From NCBI GenBank assembly GCA_919902775.1, contig CAKKRJ010000007.1:124001-188000 (forward strand): DNA of 64,000 bases, in the 5' to 3' direction. Made by a program: the position numbers and the translations under genes. The notes under the pieces were generated by a model. That model did no database searches. It had not been told where the DNA came from and worked only from the letters and a program-made list of their open reading frames with translations. This stretch comes from Burkholderiaceae bacterium. GTDB lineage: Bacteria > Pseudomonadota > Gammaproteobacteria > Burkholderiales > Burkholderiaceae_C. Within the stretch, counting starts at the first letter, position 1, and each line of letters begins with the position of its first letter. Below are positions 45,784 through 56,750 of the stretch, piece after piece.

Positions 45784-46731
45784 ATGCGTTATGCCGTTCA
45801 AGCCCCCGGTGCAGTGGTGATGATTCGCCCACATGCTTTTGAATCCAACCCCGAGACGCAAGCGGACAACGCGTTTCAGCAAGCCAGCCAGACCGCCGAC
45901 AAAACCGACACGGCCAGGCGGGCATTTGAAGAAGTCACGCAGGCGGCGCAGACGCTGGAACAGGCGGGCGTGCGGGTGCATCTTTTTGAAGACGAGGGCC
46001 TGCGCGGCACGCCGGACTCGGTGTTTCCGAACAACTGGTTTTCTACCCATGCGGGCGGCCACATCGCGGTGTACCCGATGTATTCAGCCAACCGCCGGCG
46101 CGAACGGCGCCAGGACGTGATCGAGGCGCTCAAAGTCGGTTACCGGGTGCAAGACGTGATCGACTATTCGGGCCTGGAGCCCGATGGCTTGTTCCTCGAG
46201 GGCACGGGGGCGATGGTGCTCGACCACATCAGCCGTGTGGCCTATGTCTGCCAGTCGCAGCGCGCGCACCCCATCGTGTTGGAGCGGTTTGCCACCCACT
46301 TCAATTTTGAGCCCATGGCTTTTGATGCGGTGGATCTGCAGGGCCGCGCGATTTACCACACCAATGTGCTGATGTGCATCGGCACCGACTTTGCGCTGGT
46401 GGGCTTGGCGTTGATTCCGGATGCGCAACGCCGACAGCAGGTGCGTGAACGTTTGGCGGAAACCGGGCGGGAGGTGATCGCCTTGAGCGCGCATCAGATT
46501 GCCGAGTTTTGCGGCAACGCGATCGAGCTGCAAACCCCCACCGGGCGCGTGGTGGCTTTGTCCTCGCGGGCCATGGCGGCTTTGCTGCCTGACCAGATCG
46601 AAACCATCGAACGCAGCGCCCGCTTGCTGCCCCTGCACATCCCCACCATTGAACTGGCGGGTGGTTCGGTGCGCTGCATGCTGGCAGGCATCCACCTTGC
46701 GGCGCGCCCGCCGATGGACACCCAGGCATGA
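45784..46731 (+). CDS. Citrulline utilisation hydrolase, CtlX-type (amidinotransferase fold)
   Basis: Encodes a 315-aa protein of the guanidino-group-modifying superfamily. The pattern FPNNWFSTHAGG, the acidic/His pair region FLEGTGAMVLDH, and the C-terminal nucleophile in GGSVRCMLAGIHL are those of CtlX proteins, which are associated with citrulline or arginine use. The start at 45784 gives MRYAVQAPGAVVMIRPHAF, the usual N-terminus. The neighbouring cyclodeaminase would convert the ornithine produced to proline. Confidence 0.85.
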   Translation: MRYAVQAPGAVVMIRPHAFESNPETQADNAFQQASQTADKTDTARRAFEEVTQAAQTLEQAGVRVHLFEDEGLRGTPDSVFPNNWFSTHAGGHIAVYPMYSANRRRERRQDVIEALKVGYRVQDVIDYSGLEPDGLFLEGTGAMVLDHISRVAYVCQSQRAHPIVLERFATHFNFEPMAFDAVDLQGRAIYHTNVLMCIGTDFALVGLALIPDAQRRQQVRERLAETGREVIALSAHQIAEFCGNAIELQTPTGRVVALSSRAMAALLPDQIETIERSARLLPLHIPTIELAGGSVRCMLAGIHLAARPPMDTQA

Positions 46732-46752
46732 ACCACCGCGCAGGGCGGCGTT

Positions 46753-48187
<1,435 letters not shown>

Positions 48188-49564
48188 ATGACAATCCCAA
48201 GTTTTGTCCGTTGGATGTGCCTGCTACCCCTGCTTTGCCTGTCGATCGCTCATGCCGTAGAAATCGGCCCCGCAAAGTTTTTTGACATGAAGGCACTGCT
48301 GGATGAAAGCACGCTAGAGACTGTTATCTCTAAGGATCGCGTACAGCCAAGCAAAGTGCGCCCGGGCAAGAACGTTCGCGTCATTGAACTCAAATTCACC
48401 AGCCAGAACTGGCATGGCATGGTCTGGAAACATCCCGCACGCATCTACGTTCCCGATGGCTACAAAGGGGGTGGCAATGCGGGCATCTATGGCACCCACC
48501 AACTGTCTTTCAATGCCCCTTACTCCGCTCAGCAAACGATTCCGGGTACACAACTGAACAACGAAGAGCAGTTTGGCGAGGCCACGGCCCTGGACCTGGA
48601 CATGCCCATCATGTTTTTCAGCAACCCGTCCGAAAATCTTCAGGGCATGAACGAGGATGACCTCATGGGCTTTGCGATGAAGAAAGCCCTCACGACTGGC
48701 GACCTCACTTGGGATGGCTATTCGGCCATTGCCACAGGCTACCTGCGCGCGATCACGCTCATGCATTCGCTGCCCGGTGTGCAAACGGAACGTGCAGTGC
48801 TTATGGGTTGCTCCAAACGTGGTGTGGCGGTCAGTTTGGCTACAGGTGTTGATCCGCAACGGATCGCGGGCGTCATGTCGGCCTGCTACCAAGGGGGCAA
48901 CCAACTCTACGCCATCGCCAGCAAGTTTGCTCAGTTTGGCCCCACCGTGCGCGGACCAGCCAAAGTTTCCAATGGCCCGGGCTACCAGCCAGCAGAGGGT
49001 TTGCTGCGGGCGTTCAACAGCCCCATGGGACTGGCGTACCTGACCGCCTTTGATCCCTATTTGTGGCGCGGCCAGATCAAGTCCAACTACCTGGTGACCC
49101 TGGGCACCAATGACGAGTTTTTTGCACTGGGCGCGGCCAACAGCATGATGAAGGAAATGCCTGGCGACAAGGCATTTCTGGCGGTTGATAACCTACCCCA
49201 TACCGCGGTATCGCAAAAACACCTGGCCGCTTGGCGCATGTGGTTGGCACACACTTTCTTGAAGCGCCCCGTTCCGAAAATCGAATCCAAGGGCGTGACA
49301 GAAGCTGACCAATTGGCCGTTTCCGCGAAGGTGACTGCCCCCACGCAGCCCGTGTCCGTGAAGCTTTATTACGCCTACAACCATGTCACTTCCGATTGGC
49401 GCGCTGCCAAATGGCAGTCCATGCCCATGGACAGCACCGATGGCGGATACGCTGCTCGCCTGCCCATCAAGGGCAACCAGAAGCTGGCCTACTACGTGGA
49501 AGTTGAAGACGCCGGCGTGGGTGGTGCAGGCTATGTCAGCTCACTCATTGAAATCGTCGAATAA
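48188..49564 (+). CDS. PhoPQ-activated pathogenicity-related (PqaA-type) alpha/beta hydrolase
   Basis: Encodes 458 residues with a signal peptide (WMCLLPLLCLSIAHA, cleavage near residue 23). The nucleophile elbow reads MGCSKRGVAVSLA, the G-x-S-K-R-G form of the PhoPQ-related (PqaA) family, and YLVTLGTNDEFFALGAAN plus NLPHTAV supply the acid and histidine regions. A C-terminal beta domain of about 110 residues follows. It would act in the periplasm or outside. The family is known from Salmonella PqaA; the substrate is unknown. Confidence 0.8.
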   Translation: MTIPSFVRWMCLLPLLCLSIAHAVEIGPAKFFDMKALLDESTLETVISKDRVQPSKVRPGKNVRVIELKFTSQNWHGMVWKHPARIYVPDGYKGGGNAGIYGTHQLSFNAPYSAQQTIPGTQLNNEEQFGEATALDLDMPIMFFSNPSENLQGMNEDDLMGFAMKKALTTGDLTWDGYSAIATGYLRAITLMHSLPGVQTERAVLMGCSKRGVAVSLATGVDPQRIAGVMSACYQGGNQLYAIASKFAQFGPTVRGPAKVSNGPGYQPAEGLLRAFNSPMGLAYLTAFDPYLWRGQIKSNYLVTLGTNDEFFALGAANSMMKEMPGDKAFLAVDNLPHTAVSQKHLAAWRMWLAHTFLKRPVPKIESKGVTEADQLAVSAKVTAPTQPVSVKLYYAYNHVTSDWRAAKWQSMPMDSTDGGYAARLPIKGNQKLAYYVEVEDAGVGGAGYVSSLIEIVE

Positions 49565-49714
49565 GGCGCAACCATAAAAAAGGTTTCACTTCTTCCAGTT
49601 TTGCACTGAAGGCCCTGTTGCTCACAACACCCCTCACGACTTTTGCGCCCATCGTTATGGTTCGGCAGGTGAGCTTGGTGCGCTAACCTGGCTATAAAAA
49701 GGACTCGCCGATGC

Positions 49715-49740
49715 GGGTCTGCAGGTTGAAGAGCAGACCC
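49715..49740 (-). terminator. Hairpin downstream of pcaF
   Basis: GGGTCTGC and GCAGACCC form an 8-bp stem with a 10-base loop, five bases after the pcaF stop. On the minus strand CTTTTTATA follows about 14 bases later. It probably ends the minus-strand catabolic operon. Confidence 0.5.
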
Positions 49741-49744
49741 TGAG

Positions 49745-50947
49745 TCAGACTCGCTCAAGCACCAGCGCAATGCCCTGCCCCACGCCGATGCACATGGTGC
49801 ACAGCGCGTAGCGCCCGCCGGTGGCGTGCAGGCGGTTCACCGCCGTGGTGGCCAGGCGCGCACCGCTGGCGCCCAGCGGGTGGCCCAGAGCAATGGCGCC
49901 GCCCCAGGCGTTGACGCGCGCGTCGTCGTCCTGCAGGCCCAGCTGGCGCAGCACCGCCAGACCTTGTGCGGCGAAGGCTTCGTTGAGTTCAATCACGTCC
50001 AACTGCTCCAGCGTCAGACCGGTCAGCGCCAGCACCTTCTGCGTGGCCGGCGCCGGGCCGATGCCCATGATGCGCGGCGCCACACCCGTTGTCGCCATGC
50101 CGACGATGCGGGCCCTGGGGGTCAGGCCATTCTTCGCTGCAGTGGCTTCGTCGGCCAGCAGCAGAGCGCAGGCGCCATCGTTCACGCCGCTGGCGTTGCC
50201 AGCCGTCACGGTGCCGTCGGGCCGCACCACGCCCTTGAGCTTGGCGAGTGTTTCGAGGCTGGTCTCGCGCGGGTGTTCGTCAGTGTCCACGATGAGGGGA
50301 TCGCCCTTCTTCTGCGGGATGCTCACGGCGCAGATCTCGCGCGCCAGGTGACCGGCCTTGATGGCGGCCACGGCCTTCATCTGGCTTGAGAGCGCCATGC
50401 GGTCCTGCGCCTCGCGCTCGATTCCGTAGTCGGTCGCCACGTTTTCGGCCGTCTCGGGCATGGAGTCCACACCGTACTGGGCTTTCATCAATTTGTTGAC
50501 GAAGCGCCAGCCGATGGTGGTGTCGTAGACGACGTTGTTGCGCGAAAATGCGCTCTCCGCCTTGGGCATGACGAAGGGGGCGCGGCTCATGCTTTCCACG
50601 CCACCCGCGATCATGAGGCCGGCCTCACCCGATTTGATGGCGCGTGCGGCCGTGCCGATGGCGTCCAGGCCCGAACCGCACAGGCGGTTGATGGTGCCAC
50701 CGGTCACTTCAAGCGGCAGGCCGGCGAGCAGGCTGCTCATGCGCGCGACATTGCGGTTGTCTTCGCCGGCCTGGTTGGCGCAGCCGTAGAGCACATCGGT
50801 GATGGCGGCCCAGTCCACGTTCGGGTTGCGCGCCATCAATGCGCGCAGCGGAATGGCGCCGAGGTCGTCGGTGCGAACGCTGCTGAGCGCGCCGCAGTAG
50901 CGCCCGAAGGGGGTGCGGATCGCGTCGCAGATGTAGGCGTCGTTCAT
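49745..50947 (-). CDS. pcaF: 3-oxoadipyl-CoA thiolase
   Basis: Encodes a 400-aa thiolase. The acyl-accepting cysteine is in NRLCGSGLDAIG (about residue 90), the second active-site histidine in GGAIALGHPLGASGAR, and the proton-donor cysteine in CTMCIGVGQG. The N-terminus DAYICDAIRTPFGRYCGALS matches PcaF, which cleaves 3-oxoadipyl-CoA to succinyl-CoA and acetyl-CoA. It directly follows pcaIJ (19-base gap), which strengthens the assignment. General acetyl-CoA acyltransferases are similar, so the specificity rests partly on context. Confidence 0.9.
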   Translation of the reverse strand: MNDAYICDAIRTPFGRYCGALSSVRTDDLGAIPLRALMARNPNVDWAAITDVLYGCANQAGEDNRNVARMSSLLAGLPLEVTGGTINRLCGSGLDAIGTAARAIKSGEAGLMIAGGVESMSRAPFVMPKAESAFSRNNVVYDTTIGWRFVNKLMKAQYGVDSMPETAENVATDYGIEREAQDRMALSSQMKAVAAIKAGHLAREICAVSIPQKKGDPLIVDTDEHPRETSLETLAKLKGVVRPDGTVTAGNASGVNDGACALLLADEATAAKNGLTPRARIVGMATTGVAPRIMGIGPAPATQKVLALTGLTLEQLDVIELNEAFAAQGLAVLRQLGLQDDDARVNAWGGAIALGHPLGASGARLATTAVNRLHATGGRYALCTMCIGVGQGIALVLERV

Positions 50948-50966
50948 CTTGGTGTCTTGTGGTGAA

Positions 50967-51611
50967 TCAGGGCTGGATGGGCAGACCCACGAGGCGTTCG
51001 AGTTCGGCGAGGTCCAGCCCGTCGACCTTGTCGATCAGCGCCAGTCCCTCTGGGGTGCAGGCCAGAGTGGCCAGATCGGAATAAATGCGCTTGACGCAAG
51101 CGAGGCCGGTCAGCGGGTAGCTGCACTGAGCCACTACCTTGCTTTCGCCCTGCTTGGTGAGCAAATCCATCATCACCCAGGTCTGCTTGGCGCCGATGGC
51201 CAGATCCATCGCACCACCCACGGCCGGAATGGACCCGGGTTCACTGGTGCTCCAGTTGGCCAGGTCGCCGGTGGCAGAGACCTGGAAGGCACCAAGCACA
51301 CAGATATCCAGGTGGCCACCGCGCATCATGGCGAAGCTGTCGGCGTGGTGGAAGTAGGCCCCTCCGGGCAGCAGTGTCACAGGCTGCTTGCCGGCGTTGA
51401 TAAGGTCATAGTCTCCCTCACCTGGTGAGGGTGCCGGGCCCATGCCCAGGATGCCGTTCTCGCTGTGCAGCACCACCTCGATACCGGGGGGCAGGTGGTT
51501 GGCCACCAACGTGGGTTGGCCGATGCCCAGGTTGACATAGGCCCCATCATGGATGTCCTGCGCCACGCGCCTGGCGAGTTGGTCTTTGCTGCGACGTTGG
51601 TAGTTGCTCAT
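50967..51611 (-). CDS. pcaJ: 3-oxoadipate CoA-transferase, subunit B
   Basis: Encodes a 214-aa beta subunit of a type I CoA-transferase. The catalytic glutamate is in HSENGILGMGP near residue 50, and GGAMDLAIGAKQTWVMM is the typical core. With the upstream alpha subunit it moves CoA from succinyl-CoA to an oxo acid. The start at 51611 lies 13 bases after the pcaI stop. Scot-type transferases for acetoacetate look similar; the adjacent pcaF favours 3-oxoadipate. Confidence 0.9.
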   Translation of the reverse strand: MSNYQRRSKDQLARRVAQDIHDGAYVNLGIGQPTLVANHLPPGIEVVLHSENGILGMGPAPSPGEGDYDLINAGKQPVTLLPGGAYFHHADSFAMMRGGHLDICVLGAFQVSATGDLANWSTSEPGSIPAVGGAMDLAIGAKQTWVMMDLLTKQGESKVVAQCSYPLTGLACVKRIYSDLATLACTPEGLALIDKVDGLDLAELERLVGLPIQP

Positions 51612-51624
51612 GGGTGCTCCGGGA

Positions 51625-52341
51625 TCAGGCGGCCTGCTTGAAGCCACCGGCCTGGGTGGCGACATGGGCGATGCGAACAATCTTCGAGACGTGGATGCCC
51701 GGCGTGACGATGCTCTCGGGGTCGATCGTTCCGAGTTCGGCGATCTCGTGCACGGTGGCCACGGTGGCTTTGGCGGCGGTGGCCATCACAGGCCCGAAGT
51801 TGCGCGCGGCCTTGCGGTAGACCAGGTTGCCCCAGCGGTCCCCGCGCTCGGCCTTGATGAGGGCCAGGTCGCCGTGGATGGGGTACTCCAGAACGTAAGG
51901 CTTGCCGTCGATGACGCGGGTTTCTTTGGGGCTACCATCGGCATGGCGCGCCAGGTCGGTGCCGTAGCCCGTGGGCGTGAAGAAGGCGCCGACACCGGCA
52001 CCGGCGGCGCGCAGGCGCTCGGCCAGATTGCCTTGAGGGACCAGTTCCAATTCGATCTTGCCGCTGCGATAGAGCGCATCGAACACGTGCGAGTCGGCCT
52101 GGCGCGGGAAGCTGCAGATGATCTTGCGCACGCGCCCGGTCTTGAGCAGAGCTGCCAGACCGGTGTCGCCGTTACCGGCGTTGTTGTTGACGACGGTAAG
52201 CTCACGAGCGCCTTGCTCGATCAGGCCGTTGATGAGTTCGCTGGGTATGCCCGCTGTGCCGAAGCCTCCGATCAAAACCGTTGCTCCATCCTGAACTCGG
52301 TGCAGCGCTTCGCTGATCGTTCCTGCTATCTTGTCTATCAC
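51625..52341 (-). CDS. pcaI: 3-oxoadipate CoA-transferase, subunit A
   Basis: Encodes a ~238-aa alpha subunit. The glycine-rich CoA-binding motif GGFGTAGIPSELI and VVNNNAGNGDTGLA are typical, and AARNFGPVMATAAK is the usual C-terminal segment. I chose the GTG at 52341 because GGGGAG lies eight bases upstream; an in-frame TTG at 52368 is the alternative. First of the pcaI-pcaJ-pcaF set on the minus strand. Confidence 0.9.
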   Translation of the reverse strand: MIDKIAGTISEALHRVQDGATVLIGGFGTAGIPSELINGLIEQGARELTVVNNNAGNGDTGLAALLKTGRVRKIICSFPRQADSHVFDALYRSGKIELELVPQGNLAERLRAAGAGVGAFFTPTGYGTDLARHADGSPKETRVIDGKPYVLEYPIHGDLALIKAERGDRWGNLVYRKAARNFGPVMATAAKATVATVHEIAELGTIDPESIVTPGIHVSKIVRIAHVATQAGGFKQAA

Positions 52342-52470
52342 TGGGTACTCCCCAATACGCTGTGCCAATTGCCTTCAGATATTTGTCCCTAAGTGGTTTG
52401 TTGAAACCACTTGGCAGCCAATGCGCCGGCACCGGTTGTGACCGAGCGCGTTGGCTATGGACTGAGTCGC

Positions 52471-53457
52471 TCAGTCGAGCTGTGCACCCGAACTGGTGAT
52501 GATGGTCTTGGACGTTTCGCGATGACCGTCCAGATAGCGGGCAAATTCGGCTGGTGTGTCCAGAATGGGTTCAAGAGCAAACTTGTCCAGGTAGTCACTG
52601 CGAAACTTGGCATCAGACACCACACGTTTGACGTCAGCCGCGATCTTGTTCTTGATGTCGGCGCTGACCCCAGACTGGGTAGCCAAGCCGAAATAGAAAC
52701 TGGCCTCGAACTTCGGAAAGCCTGCCTGGGCGAAGGTGGGAACGTCGGGAAGAGCCGCAGCCCGCTTGGGACCGGAGATGCCCAGAACCTTCAGCTTGCC
52801 ATTGGTGGCAAATGGCGCAATCACCGACACCGCACCAACGGCCGCCTGAATGTTGCCGGCCATCATGTCTTGCAAGGTGGGTGCCAGTCCTTTGTAGGGA
52901 ATATGTACCATCTCCACATTGTTGTCCTTGGAGAAGGCCGCCATGGCCAGGTGCGTTCCGTTGCCGATGCCTGACGAGCCGTAGCTTACTTTGCCGGGAT
53001 TTTCCTTGGCATATGTCACAAAGTCCTTCATGGAGTTCGCCGTCATGGTTGCAGGAACGACAAATGCCATGTTGGATACCGCCACACGGGTGATGGGTGC
53101 AAGCTCTTTGACGGCATCGTAGCTCAGCTTCTTGAAGAGAAACGGATTGAGCGACAGCGTTGGATCGGTCGCAAGAATCAGGGTGTGGCCATCGGGGTCC
53201 GATTTGGCTACGGTGGTTGCACCGATGACTTCGTTGGCCCCCGGCTTGTTGTCAACAATCACGGGCTGATTCCAGATCTCACCTAGCTTCGTGCTCAAAG
53301 CGCGGGCTAGGGTGTCCACAGGACCGCCAGCGGTATATGGCACCACGATCCGTACGGGTTTCGTGGGGAAGGATTGTGCATGGCTACCCGCGCTGAGAAC
53401 GCTGAGTAGTGCGGCGGTTGAAAGGACTCCAATGAGGTGGTTGCGACGGTTGTGCAT
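52471..53457 (-). CDS. TctC/Bug-family periplasmic binding protein
   Basis: Encodes 328 residues. A signal peptide (HLIGVLSTAALLSVLSAGS, cleavage after HAQ) precedes FPTKPVRIVVPYTAGGPVDT, the start of Bug receptors. Such proteins capture carboxylates for TctAB-type transporters, but no tctA or tctB gene is in the window, as is common for these orphan receptors. Placed in the GMC-ALDH-pca operon, it may bind the acid or aromatic substrate of that pathway. Confidence 0.9.
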   Translation of the reverse strand: MHNRRNHLIGVLSTAALLSVLSAGSHAQSFPTKPVRIVVPYTAGGPVDTLARALSTKLGEIWNQPVIVDNKPGANEVIGATTVAKSDPDGHTLILATDPTLSLNPFLFKKLSYDAVKELAPITRVAVSNMAFVVPATMTANSMKDFVTYAKENPGKVSYGSSGIGNGTHLAMAAFSKDNNVEMVHIPYKGLAPTLQDMMAGNIQAAVGAVSVIAPFATNGKLKVLGISGPKRAAALPDVPTFAQAGFPKFEASFYFGLATQSGVSADIKNKIAADVKRVVSDAKFRSDYLDKFALEPILDTPAEFARYLDGHRETSKTIITSSGAQLD

Positions 53458-53508
53458 GGGAATGTCTCCAGTGGTTAAGGATGGGAATTTCAATCGAGAA
53501 AGCTGGTC

Positions 53509-54948
53509 TTAGGCGCCAAGCTCGGATACAAACTTCGTGGTGAGATAGGCCTCCAGGCCTTCGGTGCCGCCTTCGCTACCGTGACCGCTGTCTTTGACAC
53601 CGCCAAACGGTGTTTCTGGCAGGGCCAGGCCAAAGTGGTTGATCGAGACCATGCCGCTTTCAAGATCCGCAGCGCAATCCACGGCTGTCTTGTGTGATAG
53701 GGTGAACACGTAGGCGGCCAGGCCAAACTCCAACGCGTTTGACCGTTCGATGGCCTGGGCATAGGTGTCAAAGCGGTAGAGCGGCGCGATGGGGCCGAAT
53801 GGTTCTTCATAAGAAACCCGCGCCTCAGGCGAGACGTCGATCAACATCGTGGGTGCGAAGAAATGGCCTTTGTCTCGCAGGCGGGTGCCTCCCAGTCCAA
53901 CGGTGGCACCGTGCGCGACCGCATCGGCAACAAGGCTCTCCATGGCTGCGACGCGCGCACCCTTGGTCAGCGGGCCCATCTGGGTGCTGATTTCCCACCC
54001 GCACCCGACAACCAGCCTGGATGCTCGCTCACGGAACGCTGCTGCAAAGGCATCGTGTACATCGGCGTGCACATAGAAGCGGGAGGGGGCCGCGCAGACT
54101 TGCCCCGCATTGCGGTGCTTGAGCGCAACGGCCACAGTCGCTGCTGCCTGGATGTCTGCATCGGCAAACACGATGAACGGGGCATGGCCACCCAACTCCA
54201 TCGTGGTGCGCTTCATGTGCTGTGCAGACAAGGCGCCGAGCTGTTTACCAACCGGAACAGAGCCTGTGAACGACACCTTGCGAATCACCGGAGAGCTGAT
54301 CAGGTGAGACGAAACTTCGGCAGGCCGGCCAAACACCAGATTCAGCACGCCATTCGGAATACCCGCATCTACAAAGCAGCGCACCAGTTCGATACAGGAA
54401 GCGGGTGATTCTTCGGGTGCCTTGATGATGATTGAACATCCTGCAGCCAGGGCGCCCGCAATCTTGCGCACGGCCTGATTGATCGGAAAGTTCCAGGGCG
54501 TGAAGGCGGCGACCGGTCCCACGGGTTCGCGCACGACGGTTTGCCGGACCGAGGGTAAACGTGCGGGAATCACGCGTCCATAGCCACGGCGAGCTTCTTC
54601 GGCATACCACTCGATGTGGTCCGCTGCAGCTTTGGCCTCCATGCGGGATTCCTGGATCGGTTTGCCTTGATCCAGTGTCATGAGTTCGGCCAAGCGTTCA
54701 TGCCGCTCACGCACCAGTTGGGCGACCCGCCGCAGAGTCTGGCAGCGATCCCAGGCAGAGGTCGCCTTCCAGATCTTGAAACCGCGTTGGGCTGCATCAA
54801 GCGCTCGGTCCAGCTCCGCAGCGCCTACGAGAGGCAAATCACCCAAACGTGTTTCGTCTGCAGGGTTTCGAACTTCGAGGGTGCCGCCTGAAGTGTTCGT
54901 GATCCACTCGCCATCGATGTGGAGTGCTGGTTGGATGTAGGTGTACAT
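53509..54948 (-). CDS. NAD(P)-dependent aldehyde dehydrogenase (succinate-semialdehyde type)
   Basis: Encodes 479 residues. The family signatures are ELGGHAPFIVF (general base glutamate, about residue 250) and NAGQVCAAPSRFYVH with the catalytic cysteine about residue 284; NFPINQAVRKIAGALAAG is the cofactor-binding turn. Overall it resembles GabD-like succinate-semialdehyde dehydrogenases. Next to the GMC oxidoreductase it probably oxidises the aldehyde made by that enzyme to an acid. Confidence 0.9.
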   Translation of the reverse strand: MYTYIQPALHIDGEWITNTSGGTLEVRNPADETRLGDLPLVGAAELDRALDAAQRGFKIWKATSAWDRCQTLRRVAQLVRERHERLAELMTLDQGKPIQESRMEAKAAADHIEWYAEEARRGYGRVIPARLPSVRQTVVREPVGPVAAFTPWNFPINQAVRKIAGALAAGCSIIIKAPEESPASCIELVRCFVDAGIPNGVLNLVFGRPAEVSSHLISSPVIRKVSFTGSVPVGKQLGALSAQHMKRTTMELGGHAPFIVFADADIQAAATVAVALKHRNAGQVCAAPSRFYVHADVHDAFAAAFRERASRLVVGCGWEISTQMGPLTKGARVAAMESLVADAVAHGATVGLGGTRLRDKGHFFAPTMLIDVSPEARVSYEEPFGPIAPLYRFDTYAQAIERSNALEFGLAAYVFTLSHKTAVDCAADLESGMVSINHFGLALPETPFGGVKDSGHGSEGGTEGLEAYLTTKFVSELGA

Positions 54949-54996
54949 GGTTGTTTAGAGGTTTGTGGGAAAGGTCGGTGTTCGGGTCCAACGAGC

Positions 54997-56580
54997 TCAG
55001 GCAAGCAACATATCGGCGCACTTCTCGGCGATCATGATGGTGGGGGCGTTGGTGTTTCCGCTGACGAGCGTCGGCATGATGGAAGCGTCTGTGATGCGCA
55101 GGCCTGCCACCCCCTTCACACGGAGTTGGGGATCTACGACAGCCATTTCATCCACACCCATCTTGCAGGTCCCCGATGGGTGATAGACCGTCTTGGCCAC
55201 GGCTTTGGCATGGGTGCGAAGCTCGTCCAAGGACATCGATTCGGATTCGCCAGGCGCAAGCTCGGTGAAGCCCAGCGCACGAAGTGCAGGGGCACGAAGA
55301 ATTCGGCGACATACCGCGATCCCTCGAAGTAGCGTTTCCATGTCCTCGGGTGCGCTAAGGTTGTTGGCAATGCACATGGCGGGGTCTGCCGCATTTGGAC
55401 TGCGCAGTTGCACTCTGCCGCGGGAAACCGGTCGAAGCACGCAGGGATTGATGGTGATTCCGTGGCGGTTCATGGGCTTGCGCTCTGCGTCGCCTACCAG
55501 TGCGGGCGTGACGTGAATCTGGACGTCGGGACGACCCGAACCAGAGGTGTCCACGAATGCCCCGCTCTCCACCACGTTGCTGGTCAACAGTCCGGACCGA
55601 GTCAGCATGTACTGCAAACCATGACGCATGGCAGCGATGCCTTTGTCTGCATGCAACAGTGAAATCGGCTTGTCAGCCACGCCGTACACCGGTGCGGAAA
55701 TGTGATCCTGAAAATTGGCGCCTACTCCTGGGAGTTCGCACTGAACGGGTATGCCCATACTCTGAAGGTGCCCACCTGGCCCGATGCCGGAAAGCATGAG
55801 CAGCTTGGGTGTCGCAAGTGCGCCAGCGGCCAGCACAACCTCTTGGCGTGCTACAGCTTCCTGCTCAACACCATTCGCCATACGGAAGACGACGCTGTGC
55901 GCGCGACCGTCTTTGAGCGAAATACGGACGACCTCGCAGCCAGTCATCACGGTCAACAGGGAACTTACTTTCACCGGGTTCAGATAGGTCACCGCTGCCG
56001 ACCCTCTCCGGCCAGAAAAAGTGGTTGTCTGGAACAAGCCCGCGCCATCCTGCGTGGCGCCATTGAAGTCGTCGGTGTGCGGGATGCCACATTGCTGTGC
56101 GGCCCGGACAAACGCTCGACTCAAAGGGTGGGTGTAACTGAGATCTGAAACTTTCAAGGGACCTTCTGTCCCGTGCAACTCGTTCGCCAGACGCTCATTC
56201 CCTTCGGAGCGCCGGAAGTAGGGAAGCACATCGTCATGCCCCCATCCCGTGCAGCCCAGGTCTCGCCATTGGTCGTAGTCCTGTGCCTGGCCTCGGATGT
56301 AGATCATCGCGTTGATCGCGGAGCCCCCACCCAGCGTTCTTCCCTGAGGAATGGCCAGCGACCTACCACCAACACCTGGATCCGGCTCTGCCCTGTACAT
56401 GAAGGAACGCTTGGATCCGATCATGCGGACAAACGTGGCGGGTATGTGAATGAATGGATGGTTGTCAGGTGGACCGCACTCCAGCATCAAGACCCGTTTC
56501 CCCGCGTCGACAAGACGTCTGGTCACCACACAGCCGGACGAGCCGCCACCGACAACCACAAAGTCAAACGAGTGTTCCAT
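54997..56580 (-). CDS. GMC-family FAD-dependent alcohol oxidoreductase
   Basis: Encodes 527 residues of the glucose-methanol-choline oxidoreductase family. The FAD-binding start is [40 protein letters not shown] is the first GMC signature, [17 protein letters not shown] the second, and the catalytic histidine is in [10 protein letters not shown]. The second catalytic His/Asn region reads [14 protein letters not shown]. It oxidises a primary alcohol to an aldehyde; the substrate is unknown. It is the first gene of the minus-strand operon, divergent from the nitronate monooxygenase gene by 170 bases. Confidence 0.92.
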   Translation of the reverse strand: MEHSFDFVVVGGGSSGCVVTRRLVDAGKRVLMLECGPPDNHPFIHIPATFVRMIGSKRSFMYRAEPDPGVGGRSLAIPQGRTLGGGSAINAMIYIRGQAQDYDQWRDLGCTGWGHDDVLPYFRRSEGNERLANELHGTEGPLKVSDLSYTHPLSRAFVRAAQQCGIPHTDDFNGATQDGAGLFQTTTFSGRRGSAAVTYLNPVKVSSLLTVMTGCEVVRISLKDGRAHSVVFRMANGVEQEAVARQEVVLAAGALATPKLLMLSGIGPGGHLQSMGIPVQCELPGVGANFQDHISAPVYGVADKPISLLHADKGIAAMRHGLQYMLTRSGLLTSNVVESGAFVDTSGSGRPDVQIHVTPALVGDAERKPMNRHGITINPCVLRPVSRGRVQLRSPNAADPAMCIANNLSAPEDMETLLRGIAVCRRILRAPALRALGFTELAPGESESMSLDELRTHAKAVAKTVYHPSGTCKMGVDEMAVVDPQLRVKGVAGLRITDASIMPTLVSGNTNAPTIMIAEKCADMLLA

Positions 56581-56697
56581 CACAGCTCACCCACCATGAC
56601 TCTGCGACCAAAGAACACCCAGCAGTAAAGAATGGATACAGGGCAGCTGTTTTTCATTGGGCTTCCTACTTTTGAAAAGATTTTTTTCGATCAACTG

Positions 56698-56733
56698 GTT
56701 GCAATCATCCACTATATTGATTACGATTGCAAC
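56698..56733. promoter_or_regulatory. Candidate operator between the two catabolic operons
   Basis: GTTGCAATC (56698-56706) and its exact complement GATTGCAAC (56725-56733) are separated by 18 bases; centre spacing is 27 bases. The site lies 18 bases before the start of the rightward operon and about 120 before the leftward one. No regulator gene is adjacent. Confidence 0.5.
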
Positions 56734-56750
56734 TACTTTCTGAGGATCAC

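Noticed and set aside
49745..52341. A complete protocatechuate (pca) pathway.
   Set aside because: Only pcaI, pcaJ and pcaF are present; there are no pcaGH, pcaB, pcaC or pcaD genes and no PcaQ/PcaR regulator in the window.
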